Shown piece by piece: positions 35,585 to 46,519 of a stretch of 64,000 nt of DNA. This DNA comes from Adiantum capillus-veneris (taxonomy: Eukaryota > Streptophyta > Polypodiopsida > Polypodiales > Pteridaceae): NCBI GenBank assembly GCA_014529385.2, contig CM043954.1, positions 94,693,247 to 94,757,246 of the forward strand, read 5' to 3'. The position numbers and the translations under genes were made by a program. The notes beneath the pieces are model-generated. The model was not told where the DNA came from. It was given only the letters and a program-made list of their open reading frames with translations, and searched no databases. Every line of letters starts with the position of its first letter. Position 1 is the stretch's first letter.

Positions 35585-36607
35585 ATGGAGTTCCGAATCC
35601 GTCACCCTCTCCTCCTGTTCCTGGCCTTCTTGGCCTCCGCTTGCCTCAGCGTGCAGGCCAGCTACTACCCTCCCGTCAAAGCTGAGGAGGACGATAGCTA
35701 CAGCTACTATCCCAAGAAGAAGGCCGCCTCTCCTGTCCCTTCCTACAAGGAGTCCTCGCCCCCTCCTCCCAAGCCATACTACTACGCCCCCAAGCCTTAC
35801 TACAAGCCAAAGCCCAAGCCCAAGCCAAGCTACAAGAAGCCCAAGCCCTACTACTACTACAAGCGCAAGCCGGGCTACTATTACAACTATTACAAGCCCA
35901 AGCCACACTACCACTACAAGCCTCATTACTACTACAAGCCCAAACCCCACTACTACTATAAGCCCAAACCTAGCTACTATTATAAGCCCAAGCCCTACTC
36001 CTACTACAAGCCTGCTCCTAAGCCCCACTACTACTATAAGCCCAAACCTAGCTACTATTATAAGCCCAAGCCCTACTCCTACTACAAGCCTGCTCCTAAG
36101 CCCTACTACTACAAGCCCAAGCCCTACTACAAGCCTTCCCCTGTCTACTACAAGTCTCCTCCTCCTCCTGCCTACTATTACAAGCCCTCCCCCGTCTACA
36201 AGTCTCCACCACCCCCTTCCCACTACACACCCTCACCCGTCTACTACAAGTCCCCACCGCTCACTCCCTACTATGACCCCTCTCCTATCTACAAGTCTCC
36301 GCCACCCCCCTCATACTCTGAGCCATCTCCTATCTACAAGTCGCCACCACCACCCCCTTACTATGGGTCCTCTCCGGTTTACAAGTCACCCCCACCCCCA
36401 TCATATGCCGACCCCTCACCCACCTATAAGTCCCCTCCGCCACCGACGTATGAGGATCCATCCCCTATCTACAAGTCTCCTCCACCACCCACTTATGTGG
36501 AGCCTTCTCCCGCCTACAAGTCCCCTCCACCACCTAGCTACGTGGAGCCTTCCCCGCTTTATGCTTCTCCTCCCCCTCTCTATGACACTTCACCTATTCC
36601 CGCTTAG
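35585..36607 (+). CDS. secreted Tyr/Lys-rich extensin-like HRGP, 340 residues
   Basis: A cell-wall structural glycoprotein of the extensin/proline-rich class; Pro is expected to be hydroxylated and Tyr to cross-link. The ATG at 35585 puts a signal peptide at the very N-terminus (MEFRIRHPLLLFLAFLASAC, cleavage near VQA-SY). Residues about 26-65 are a short acidic then mixed region. Residues about 65-200 are an unusual array of (Y)nKPKP units: YYYKPKP, SYYYKPKP and YSYYKPAPKP. From about 200 on come nine YKSPP-type units, mostly spaced by x-P-S-P-x. No transmembrane segment beyond the signal. A 78 bp perfect tandem repeat (35945-36100) shows recent unequal crossing-over. No intron. The antisense strand is open across the array because of repeat composition. 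Confidence 0.9.
   Translation: MEFRIRHPLLLFLAFLASACLSVQASYYPPVKAEEDDSYSYYPKKKAASPVPSYKESSPPPPKPYYYAPKPYYKPKPKPKPSYKKPKPYYYYKRKPGYYYNYYKPKPHYHYKPHYYYKPKPHYYYKPKPSYYYKPKPYSYYKPAPKPHYYYKPKPSYYYKPKPYSYYKPAPKPYYYKPKPYYKPSPVYYKSPPPPAYYYKPSPVYKSPPPPSHYTPSPVYYKSPPLTPYYDPSPIYKSPPPPSYSEPSPIYKSPPPPPYYGSSPVYKSPPPPSYADPSPTYKSPPPPTYEDPSPIYKSPPPPTYVEPSPAYKSPPPPSYVEPSPLYASPPPLYDTSPIPA
35945..36100 (+). repeat. 78 bp tandem repeat inside the extensin-like gene
   Basis: 35945-36022 and 36023-36100 appear identical and each encode 26 residues of the YYYKPKP array, including PKPSYYYKPKPYSYYKPAPK. In-frame copy-number variation is expected here. Confidence 0.88.
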
Positions 36608-36687
36608 AATCCTATATACTCGTGGCCATGCACCATCTGTATGCCACTCCACCTATTCCCGCTTAGAATCCTACATATACTCGTGGC
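36585..36687 (+). repeat. duplicated stop-codon region of the extensin-like gene
   Basis: CACCTATTCCCGCTTAGAAT, including the TAG stop, occurs at about 36590 and again at about 36647, each followed by ACTCGTGG. The second copy lies in the 3' untranslated region. Confidence 0.85.
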
Positions 36688-37560
36688 GCCATCTGCAACC
36701 AGCGCGATTCATGATCATTTTTTGAAGTTTAACATGCTAGTGTCGTTCTCAATTGGCAGCCATGCCAGTTTTTCAACTCTAATGAGCATGTAAGCCTCCA
36801 ATTCAAGCCTTAGCTATATTACACGATTCTTTGTTATCCCTAACCAAATAAAGAAATTACAAAGTTTCACAAGCTGCCTCTAAGCTTCAACCTACCTAAT
36901 TCCCACAACTCAATTTCTATCCTCCTATGCTTTGTTAAATTGTAACATGACAAATTTTGCAGGCATAGTTTTCGTAATACCGACCATGAGATAATCGTTT
37001 CGTTTTCCACTTTAGAAATTACTTGGGAGCAAACACAAGAGTTAGCTAGAACTCTTTTAGATACACATGTTGATGTCTTGCATGGTTTAAGCTAATCCTT
37101 TACACTCATGGCTATGCACCTCATAGAACCACGTAAGAGGCGCCATCCACAACGAGCTCGATAGATGATCATTTTTTGAAGTCTAATGTGCTAGTCATTT
37201 TCACCTGATAGCCATATTGGTGTTTGAACTCTAATGAGCTTGTAACTTTCCTATTAAAATCCTTAGCTAGATTACATGATTCTTTGATATCCCTATCCAA
37301 ATAAAGAAAATTAAAAAATTTCTAGATTCTCAACCTAATTAATTCCCACAACTCAGTTTCTTTCCTTCTATGTTTTGTTGAATTTTAACACGAGAAAGAT
37401 TGTAGACATAGTTTTTGTTGTTTCAACCATATATGACATAATCATTTCATTTTCCACTCTAGAACACTCGTAGATGCACATCTCGATGTCTTCACTTGGT
37501 GCCTTGTAAGATAATTCACCAACATGTCTTGCATAGTTTAAGCTAATCAATATCCAGTGA
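36682..37560 (+). repeat. tandem duplication downstream of the extensin-like gene, period about 450 bp
   Basis: 36682-37100 and 37131-37560 align along their length: GGCGCCATC start, shared GATGATCATTTTTTGAAGT, shared CCAAATAAAGAAA, and a TTTAAGCTAATC end. Divergence is moderate. No coding region. Confidence 0.75.
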
Positions 37561-37840
37561 GGGCTAGAATGAGAAGATTGACCACCCTCCTCAAACTCTA
37601 ATGAAAAAAAGGAAACAAAAGAGCTGTAGTGTAAACACTACAAAATCATTACATGCTTCAATTCTTACAATGTGTTTACTATAAAAGGCTTGTGAATAGT
37701 ATTTTTGCAACATAGAATTTGTTGGCCTCTCACCTCGCCCTACCTACTTTGCCCTACCTACTAGTATGAATGTTTGGGAACTTAGAGTTCCATCTTAAAC
37801 GCTAGCCATATTTAAGTAGGCTTGAATCCAACTTAGGTTT
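37561..37840. other. intergenic, no gene seen
   Basis: AT-rich; nothing recognised. Confidence 0.4.
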
Positions 37841-38176
37841 TCATCTAAATTTTGTATTTGAAAACACTTTTCATATTTTAAACCCATATGTAAGAAGTTT
37901 CATGAGGTTTTGATGTCATATACATAAGTTATGTATCATTTAGTAGAATCTTGATCTGAGCCATTTTTGTGGCTGCAGCAAGTTTTGTGGCTCATTACAA
38001 GTCTAGTGTTAAACCCTAGCACCTCAACACTAGACTTGTAATGAGCCACAAAAATGGCTCAAATCAAGATTCTAGTAGATGAGACACAACTTTTGTATAT
38101 GACATCAAAACCTCATAAAACTTCTTACATATGGATTCAAGAAATGAACAAGTTTTCAAATACACAGTTTACATGA
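37841..38176. repeat. long foldback (inverted repeat) element
   Basis: The arms 37841-38010 and 38026-38176 pair over about 150 nt around a 15 nt loop. The inner 27 bp stem (TTTGTGGCTCATTACAAGTC onward) is perfect. The left arm carries an extra 18 nt (a duplication of a TTTTGTGGCT segment). It may be a MITE or a small-RNA-producing hairpin. Confidence 0.85.
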
Positions 38177-39780
38177 AAAAAGCTCAAAAATATAAATTAG
38201 ACTTTTCCAAAGCTAGAAAATTATCTGTAAAATTGCACTTCACTACTTAACATGGAAGAGTACAAGATGTGGGTAGTATTTTGATGTAGGTAAAAAAAAG
38301 CTAGGTACATTTGTCACATACCTATTGAGAGATTATCCAATGAAGTTTGGGCCTACTTGAAGATGATTTGATTTTCTTTCAAAAGAGAATCGAAAAAAAT
38401 ATGTCCATCCCCACAAATTAGTTGTTGAAGATGGCCATGGAAAGACACCTTCATTAAGCTCTGTACTATTTTCGATCAACTCATATTGAGTATTGTAGGT
38501 AATTCTTTGAAAGCATTTGGGAAAAATCACATTAACTTTTACCTTTTAGCATGTCCATAGACATTGTTAGTCAGTATAAAATTCACATATGCTAATTAGA
38601 TTCAACTATGACTATATCACAAAGTTGTCTGCCATATTATAAATGAGGAGAAATAACTTGAAACAAGGAGTTTAGATCTATATAAAATTTGATAAATTTA
38701 GGTTTATTTGATGCCCAAATTAGTAGCATAATACTACTAACAAGCATAAATAACATAGATAAATTGTGTGGTGTTGGCGAAAGTGGCTTTTTTTTAATAC
38801 CACCCACTTTCCATCAGGCCACACCAGCCTCCACTTTTTTTTTTAGTGGAGAGAACCAAGCTTCCTTGTAACTAAGCTTGGTGCATGGTACATTTCTTTG
38901 TTGCAAAGCAAGGTTCCTGTTTCTGAGCCAATGCCAAAATTTCCAATCAAATGCTACCTCATAGATAGGTGCTAGACTGTTACTTGGACCTTCAATCACT
39001 CCATTGACTAGTAGCCTTTCATTTCTGTTGAGAGTGTATTGCATAGCTAACTGGCGAGCTTCTCTTTATCTTGGGATACTGTACTCTATAAGTGAGTTAG
39101 ATGATTTAATACTTTGCGGTGGATTTTTGTGGTTGTTTCTCTTCAAAAGGGCCTTAGAGAATCACTTCCAATCTTGGAGAGCCAAGAGGATCATGATTGA
39201 TTGACTAGCTTCACTCTACTATGGAAGGGAAGATTGGAAAGTCTCATCGCCCCTAGTGCCATGCACTCAAACAATGTTCAGAGTGCCCAGAGTGAGGGCT
39301 CATACAAGGGTGCACTATTGAGGTGGCATAAACCATCCACTTAAAAGATGAATTGCAGTATCTAGACTCGTCTAAAGAAGGGGCAACCTCATGTCCTCAA
39401 AATAGAGAAGGTATGTGCACTTTGCATCGCAAGCCAGACACAAGTGTTGCAAGTACATGGTCTTTAAGTTTTTACATGAAGAAGATCTCTTTCACCAACC
39501 AAAATATTTTTTGAATCTTCTCATGACCTTCTTTTCCCTCCTATACCTACCCCTCTATTTGTCTCACCACCTCCTTTTTCCTCCCAATGCCTCCTTCTCC
39601 CTCCTTCCTGTTGCCCTCTATTCACCTTGATCCTCTTTGCATCCTATTTTGCTCAATCAATGTAGTCCACACGGTGTAAACACCCGAGAACATCCATTGA
39701 AACAATCACCACTTAGGCCACATTATATGAGCACAACCATTGGATTATAATGCAATAGAGCAAGAGAAGAAAAGCCTAAT
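38177..39780. other. intergenic, no gene seen
   Basis: No convincing ORF or repeat. A short region near 38810-39050 is slightly less AT-rich. Confidence 0.4.
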
Positions 39781-40606
39781 CCAAAAGTTCATTCTTTTCA
39801 TGTTGGAAAGGAAGAGTGAAAGACTTTCCACTTGTTGGAGCCAAGAAGACAGTGAAGGAAATTTGAGTGCATCATCTCTACATGCACAAGGAGCTTCACC
39901 TTCATCCTAGAAGATAAAATCTTCCTCTACACATAGCTAATTGTAAGTGGTTCATATGTACACACTAGATTAGTTCCACTTTTCTTTGGCTTGATTGTGG
40001 TTCTCTGATTGTTTATTTTTTGTCCATGTTTTGTAGTATGCACAGAGCTCTATCCATCAAGCATAGAAGAATGGTACTCGATGGAGTGTGTCATAGACAT
40101 TTCGGCTGTCTAGCATGGATCCATTGGTGAAGAGCTTTACAACGGGATAAACATGGGTCTCTAAAAAGAAATATAAAAAAAATTCCATATCATTTTTATG
40201 TTCCACTAGAATCCATGCAGGATTGGGGCACTATCTCCAAGCTTGCCGTGTTTGAGTTTACAAGTGGAGAGTGGCCACTACCAAGCTCAACAATAAGTGA
40301 AATCTATAGGTGCAAGATCTTTTATGAGATCCAAAAATGTTTAAAGGCCAAGATTGTACCCAAGAAAATAAGAGTTTCAACTTTTATGTCGATCATTGTA
40401 TTTCTTTAATTTTTGCAGAGGTAGATGTGAGATTGTCTAGAACAATGATGTTGATTAAGTGCTTAGACAGTGAAAATGTATTACAAATTGTGGATGAGGG
40501 TTGGGCTCAAAAAATAGCGAATGGAGACCTTTGCAAAGTGAAATCTAGCTCCATTACTTGTAAATACATGATCCATACCCAAAATTTCATTATATCATTT
40601 TCTTAA
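39781..40606 (+). pseudogene. decayed paralogue of T1 gene A
   Basis: Translations align with gene A across both exons: SCWKGRVKDF / SAWKARVLDF, KKTVKEI / KRSVKEV, LYPSSIEEWYSMECVI / VYPSSYEQWEPVECII, EWPLPSSTISEIYRCKIF / DWPVPEETMVEAMRSKLY, and LQIVDEGWAQKIANGDLC / LLDKGWYAKEEIGLRC. The intron lies at the same place and phase (donor AATTGTAAGT at about 39950, acceptor TTTTGTAG near 40036). Stops and a frameshift make it nonfunctional. No T1 termini or genes B-D were found around it. It could be a deleted older T1 relative or the host gene from which A was captured. Confidence 0.78.
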
Positions 40607-41728
40607 AGTCGGTAATATCATGTGGGGGTTGATATGGTCCCTTTATATAAAAAATGCATTATTTTAATGAGAACCCCCTTTAGCACATTGATGTATGGAT
40701 GAATATGGAACACCTGGAAACATTGAAGATAAGAACCAAGTGCACATTGCACCAAGTGAGGCATGAATTACACACTGAGCATATATATTTGCCTATAGCT
40801 TTTGCTTTTTAGATAGATGAAAAGAAGGTGTGTAGATAATTCTTTCTATCTTTCTACCATTCTTTGCTTCTATGAGACATAATCTTACTTTCCCTATTTT
40901 TTTATTATGGCTTGCAGGTCCCAAGGAGGATTGAAAACAAGTTTCTAGGCTAAGAAGTATTAGAAGGATAGTGGATATTCTTGTAGGATAAAGATTTCTC
41001 CCTACTAACCTACCAGTATTATTGGCAGGTTGTAACAATTGTAGCAAACTGGCATTTTGCAGAGAAGATTTTCATATCAGTGAGGCAAATACTCGTTTGG
41101 TGTAAATGTATTATCTTGTTGGTTGTATTTTTCATTTGTTTGGTGCAAATTTCTCATCTTTTTGGCTTCTATTTTCATTTGATACCACCGTCATGCCCTC
41201 ACTATTGTATGAGCTTTGTATCTTCAAAACAATAAAGCGTATTCTTGTATTCCAATTGATTCACAACACTATAATTAGATATGGAACTTTTCATCCATAA
41301 CTTGTTCGTCTCCTCGAGCTCATCGATTTGAGTTCTAGGTTTGCATTTATTGGAGTTCACAATAGAAAGTTATGTTGTTTTTACTGCAATCAAGCTTGAC
41401 ACAGGTTTTGTCCTTGTGCGTCTTTGTGATGCGTCCGTGATCGTTTTTCTAATTTTTGCGTCAAGTTTTTTGAGCATATTTAGCTTTTGTTTTATACATA
41501 TTGTGGCCGTCAATCTTCAGTTTCACGTCGCATCTCACGTCACTCTATTTTGAGGACTCTTTTATTATTGACGTCTCCTTTTTCCTACTTTTTTGGGTGA
41601 CGTCCTCATATCTTTGGATGTTTATTGAGCATCCTTATGATTTTATCATTTGCTAAACATAGTCGTCATATTTCTCTCGTTCTCAATTGCAACCTTCACC
41701 ATATATGGTGTGCAGATTCTGTGATCTT
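40607..41728. other. intergenic, no gene seen
   Basis: AT-rich with short ORFs lacking recognisable domains. Confidence 0.4.
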
Positions 41729-43738
41729 ATTGTGAGGTCCCCACCCCGTTACCATATTCATTTGGCAAAAGGAGGGTACATGATACGTGGTATCAGAGCT
41801 TAGGTTAGGAAACTAGAAATTTGGAAAAATGAATTGGAGACTTAAGTTCAAGAACATACGAGCATTGATGTTTCAGGAAGATGCCAACGTTGAGTATCAC
41901 AAGTTCAAGACCTTTGAGATAACATATTATGAGGCTTTTTGTTCTTCAAATTTTTCTTTTTGATGCGACATGATGAAAATTTTGATGAAGGCTTTCTCTC
42001 CTCCATCAACAAGAATCCAAAGAGAATGGGAACTTGCATGTGTCTGCAAAGGTGGCATCTTCTACATCAATGTCAGGAACCTCGGATGCCTCTCCTGTGA
42101 TCTAAAGAAACTTCGGTGGGGAAAAGAGATGTGATTTATCCAGCTTTACTACCTTGGTGGTACTACTAGGGATGACTACAATGCTATCTCTGAAGATGTC
42201 CTTGACATGACCTTAAATGAATGGGTTTTTAATCAAGTGGTGTCGAAAGTGATCCCTACTTATAGGATCAAACCCATTTCTATCCCTAATATATTTCCTC
42301 AAAATAAGACTCTTGTATCCTATAAACCCGGCAAAGATGTGTATAAAAGCTACTACACAGAAGAAACAGTGGATTGTAAAAACTTATCCACAATTACCTA
42401 TCGATTGTACCACTACCTCTGTGGAAATCCAACTCTAAGAATCATATAGCTTTTTAGCAGATCTAACTTTTGTATACATTGTAAAAGAACAAAAAGATGC
42501 ACATCTAGCTTGTACATATCTTGATTTATGGCATCTTGAATTTAATAAAGATAGTTGCTTTCCAAAAAAATTATTCAGTTGTTGAAGTTTAAAGCAGTTA
42601 GTATTGTGTTAAGTTTTAATCAAACCATCTACAAGCGTATTATTGCATAGGTACCATCAAATTCTTTATACACGGCCATAAAGGAGAAAAAAATTCTTTT
42701 GAAACAAGCCCAACCACCCACATTCAACCTAGATTGAGGAAATACTGAAGTCTAGATTGAGGCAATGGAAGACTATTTCGAAGCTGTAGGCACCGAGCTT
42801 GTAAACCAAACTATGCTTGCAATGTTTTGTCTTACTGGCAATATAAAAATATGGTGGAAACAACATTGCATGGACTTGGGTGTTTTAGGATCTTCTCAGT
42901 CTTAGGAGGATATAAAAGAAGCAATAACAACAAGATATCTTCCATCCGCTCATCGAGACACCAAAATGAACGAGTTATTTGCTTTGAAATAGCTATCCTT
43001 ATCGGTGGGAGAGTACTACTCCGAATTTGTAAACTTGCAAAGATATGTTCGAAAAATGTCCATTGAGCTACAGCTAGAACGATTCTGTCAAAGGACTGAA
43101 TCATCCATTGGGTACCCGTCTTGAAGCAATGAAACCCACATCACTTTAGGACGCTCTCTTAAGGGCAACACCTCTGGCTAAATAAATGACCATGAATCAA
43201 GGGAGAGGAGACTTTAGAAATCAAAGGGTAAGGCCCAATGATTGGATCACCATACCCGCTAATCAAGCCTATCAACCTTTCCCTGTAGAGCAGCCGCAAC
43301 TACAACAACTCAACTTGAGCATCCTGATGTTTGTTGTTATGAGTGTAGTGATTGAGATAGGACATTATAGGAACAAGTGTCCCAAAAGAAGTGTAGAAAC
43401 TATTGCAAATGTCATTGTTGTAGCACCAAATGGTAGAGGCCAACGTGTTCGTCTCGTGGAGTAAGGAACACAACAAGAGGACGTGGAAGAGGAGTGATGG
43501 CTCAAACTCATGCCATTATTATGGAAGAGTAGGAGATCTAGCTAATGAGAGAGTAACTTTGCACCCTTGAAACTTGAGAAAGGAAGCTTAGGAATAGAAG
43601 CATCATCGAACACCTCATCAAATGGAAAACAATTTGTAAAGAAGATGCAACATGGGAAGATGAATAAATCTCCTTAAAGATTATCCAGACTTACCTTTGA
43701 GATGAGGACATCTCAAATCTTCAAGCTGGGGAGATCAA
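41729..43738 (+). mobile_element. E5, gutted Ty3 chromovirus internal region
   Basis: TGGTATCAGAGCTTAGG (41791) is a clean primer binding site. A gag remnant follows: TKMNELFALK, VGEYYSEFVNLQRY and RFCQ-L-NHPLGTRLEAM (42940-43140), then a damaged zinc knuckle with GHYRNKCPKR (about 43361-43390). The sequence then jumps directly to the end of a chromodomain (HLIKWKTICKEDATWEDE, about 43610-43665) and a purine-rich tract before the LTR. The pol domains are deleted. The 60 bp before the primer site start TGTGAGGTCCCCACC, like the 3' LTR start, suggesting a collapsed 5' LTR. Confidence 0.7.
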
Positions 43739-44480
43739 TGTAAGGTCTCTGCCACCCTTGGAGATGGGATTTCCATGCTAAGGAATACATATCAAGTCTT
43801 ATACAAAAAGCTACCACCTCTGATAAACTGATGATAATATATTTTTGTAAGACTTTCAAAAATGAAATTTTTACTTTTTTGTCATATTTGTCAAAAAATA
43901 GAAAGTTTTGAGGTGCTTGCACCCACCTAGATGCAACCATTTCGTCGAAAACTACCCCGTCGTGAATTTCCATAAAAATAGTTGTTTGTCTCAAAATTTG
44001 CCTAATATGGCAAGTGTGTGCATCTGAAACCTTAGTCTGTAGTCCTCAAGCTCTTCTTTTAATAGCAAGTTTCAAAATTAAATTTTCATGATCCAAGATC
44101 ACTTTAGACAATTAAATATCATCCTAATGTTAATAGATTAAATCCTAAGTCTAAGGTATGCTTATGTATGCATGTTCATGGACATGTTTGTGCATGTGTA
44201 TGATGTGTATGTGTATGTATGTCCATAAATGACCCATGGCCATGGACCATCTCTTATGGGATGTTGACTCTAAGCATGGGGACACTGCATGAGGTGTATC
44301 ACTCAATTGGTTAAAAGAGGACACCTCTAGTGGTAAGTGAGAGTCTTGTGACACCTCTACTTATTCTTTTGGCAAGAGGGGGTGAACAAGGGAGGTATGG
44401 GTAAGCCTTGGCCATCAACAAAACCTAGAAGTCTATATAAAGGGCATTCACACTCAATTCTAGACACACTTGAGCACACT
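43739..44480 (+). repeat. E5 putative 3' LTR, left part (before CACTA)
   Basis: Starts TGTAAGGTCTCTGCCACCC after GCTGGGGAGATCAA. Much of it recurs at 52910-53480 and 54766-54995. Its first 220 bp recur inverted at 53805-54056. The CACTA element interrupts it after GAGCACACT. Confidence 0.7.
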
Positions 44481-44499
44481 CACTACAAGAGGTTATTCA

Positions 44500-44585
44500 T
44501 ATTTGCGACGCTCATAGCGACGCCGGGAATTATTTTTTTTGAGCGTCATTGTAAATTTGCGACGCTCATAGCGACGCCGGCTGGG
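44500..44585 (+). repeat. CACTA left subterminal repeats
   Basis: TTTGCGACGCTCATAGCGACGCCGG occurs twice about 55 bp apart in slightly varied form. These are likely TNPA-type binding sites. Confidence 0.8.
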
Positions 44586-44669
44586 CTAAAAAAAATAACA
44601 GAGAGCGCCCAAAAACTCAGATCTCAGATCTGAGTTTTTCGGCGCCCTCAAGCAAGGAGCAGGTAACGC

Positions 44670-44807
44670 TCTCCCTCTCTCTCTCTCTCTCTCTTTATTC
44701 TCCACACACACACACACACACACACATACACACGAGGAGAGGAAGGAGAGCCAGGTATGCTCCTTCCCTCTCCTCACTCTCATGTTCCCTTCCCCTCTTT
44801 CTCTCTC

Positions 44808-44840
<33 letters not shown>

Positions 44841-44847
44841 TAGTGTT

Positions 44848-44895
<48 letters not shown>

Positions 44896-45115
44896 TACAA
44901 ACATAAACAAAAACGCACACACATACATAAACAAAGAATGCACACACACATTGAGAGAGGAAAAGAGAGAGAGAGCATGCATAAACAAAAAACGCACACA
45001 TTGAGAGAGGAAAAGAGAGAGAGAACATGCATAAACAAAAAACGCACACATTGAGAGAGGAAAAGAGAGAGAAAACATGCATAAACAAAAAAACGCACAC
45101 ATATTGAGAGAGAAA
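44670..45115. repeat. CT, CA and GA microsatellites and a 50-56 bp minisatellite
   Basis: CT and CA runs at 44672-44725 and 44805-44840 and a GA run at 44850-44890. From 44940 a unit reading CACACATTGAGAGAGG, AAAAGAGAG, CATGCATAAACAAAAAACG repeats about 3.5 times. Confidence 0.85.
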
Positions 45116-45174
45116 GAGAGAGAAACTAATTTAACGTCGTAGGAAGCTAATTAAAATTAAAAGACCTAAAGATC

Positions 45175-45245
45175 TAGCCGACGAGGAGTTGAACTCAAGA
45201 CCTATTATTCAAGAGGGAAATGGCATAACCAATCTATCATACTTG
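45175..45245 (-). repeat. possible tRNA-like relic
   Basis: On the minus strand GATAGATTGGTTATGCC and, after about 25 nt, GTCTTGAGTTCAACTCCTC resemble degenerate A and B boxes. It may be a decayed tRNA or SINE head; weak. Confidence 0.3.
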
Positions 45246-45316
45246 GCATGGGTGATAGAAAGGTTATACCATTTATCTCTTTTTATTGGCACACACATCC
45301 ACACACGCGCACACAC

Positions 45317-45985
45317 ACAAGAAGAAGAGAGTTATAACGTCGTAGGAAACTATCCTAAAAGACGTTAAAGATTAGGTTAGATGTAGACTTACGTTAAATT
45401 AGATTTAGGTTTATTTAAGTTAAATTAGATTAGATTTAGGTTTATTTTTAGTTAGATTTACGTTTATTTACGTTATATTAGATTAGATTTAGGTCTCCAT
45501 AGACTGCGATGCCTGCATGAAGCGGGTGAAGAAAGCCCTCAATGGAATATAGGGTATTGCTGCCTTCACTCATGGTGGGCTCCGTCGATCCAAAAGTACT
45601 GGTGAAATGTCTTCAGAAGATAGGGAAGAAGGTGGATCTTTAGGGCGGCAAGAGTCACTACATCCCCGACAATGACCATCTAGACAACCTCTAGTCATTC
45701 AACAGCAACTTCAAAGTTAGTAACAAGAGCAAGAACGGTCCAAAGGGCCAATTGCTTTCGTCAGATGTGGATGGAGATGAGGCAGCGTCACCGCCGGATG
45801 TTAACTCTCACATCTTTAGTGATGAGAATGCCAACTCTTGCCGAGTTATGTGAAAAAATTATGTGTTAAATCAGTTTTAAGGTTCTTATAATCCCTATTA
45901 GTTTAGTTCTTTGTTTTTAATATGACATAATTTACGTTAGATTTAGATTTATGTTATATTAGATTAAACTTAGGTTTATTTAGGT

Positions 45986-46047
<62 letters not shown>

Positions 46048-46140
46048 GAAGAAGAGAGTTTTAACGTCGTAGGAAACTATCCCAAAAGACGTTAAAGATT
46101 AGGTTAGATGTAGACTTACGTTAAATTAGATTTAGGTAAT
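45317..46140 (+). repeat. direct repeat pair inside CACTA
   Basis: 45317-45420 and about 46036-46140 share a run from AAGAAGAAGAGAGTT through AACGTCGTAGGAAACTATCC to GTTAAATTAGATTTAGGT. The captured HIPP-like fragment lies between them. A (CA)n run covers 45990-46046. Confidence 0.85.
45493..45853 (+). pseudogene. captured HIPP-like (HMA domain, isoprenylated) gene fragment
   Basis: Translation gives VSIDCDACMKRVKKALNGI, a heavy-metal-associated domain start with the C-x2-C metal site. A stop and frame change follow, then SVDPKVLVKCLQKIGKKVDL, the usual second half of the domain. Next come a Lys/Asn/Ser-rich linker (SNKSKNGPKG) and an acidic stretch, ending in NSCRVM and a stop. Cys-Arg-Val-Met is a plausible CaaX prenylation box, as in heavy-metal-associated isoprenylated plant proteins. 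In-frame TAGs near 45550, 45639 and 45692 show it is dead. Orientation matches the transposase. It appears to be a transduplicated host gene piece. Confidence 0.78.
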
Positions 46141-46409
46141 TTATTTTTAGTTAGATTTACGTTTATTTAGATTTACGCTTATTTACGTTAGATCGAGTCC
46201 ACGCAAGACTTACTTACGGTTTAGGGTTTAGAGTTAGACGAACAGTGAAAAGATCTACTGTGAAAAGATATTAAGATGTTGTGAAGTGCTACAGCTAGAG
46301 AAGAGGCAAAGGGGTTTTGTCCACTACATGTAGTATCATGTAGACGTGGGTCTGTAGATTTCTTGTACCCACAAATATAGGTGTGCGGGGATTGGACATG
46401 ACTAGAGAA

Positions 46410-46415
46410 TGTGAG

Positions 46416-46455
<40 letters not shown>
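46410..46455. repeat. (GA)n microsatellite
   Basis: GA dinucleotide run just upstream of the CACTA transposase start. Confidence 0.85.
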
Positions 46456-46457
<2 letters not shown>

Positions 46458-46519
46458 GACGAAGAATGCCAATAGAATATTAAATTTTTTGTCCAGGTTA
46501 TAAGATTTTTATCCTCATT

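Noticed and set aside
35570-36223. Minus-strand ORF of 217 residues across the extensin-like gene
   Set aside because: Val/Leu/Arg/Gly repeat composition is the mirror of the Tyr-Lys-Pro array; the plus strand has the signal peptide and TATA box.
44586-45102. Overlapping Leu/Ser/Phe-rich ORFs that look like membrane proteins
   Set aside because: They come from the CT/GA runs and the minisatellite inside the CACTA element.
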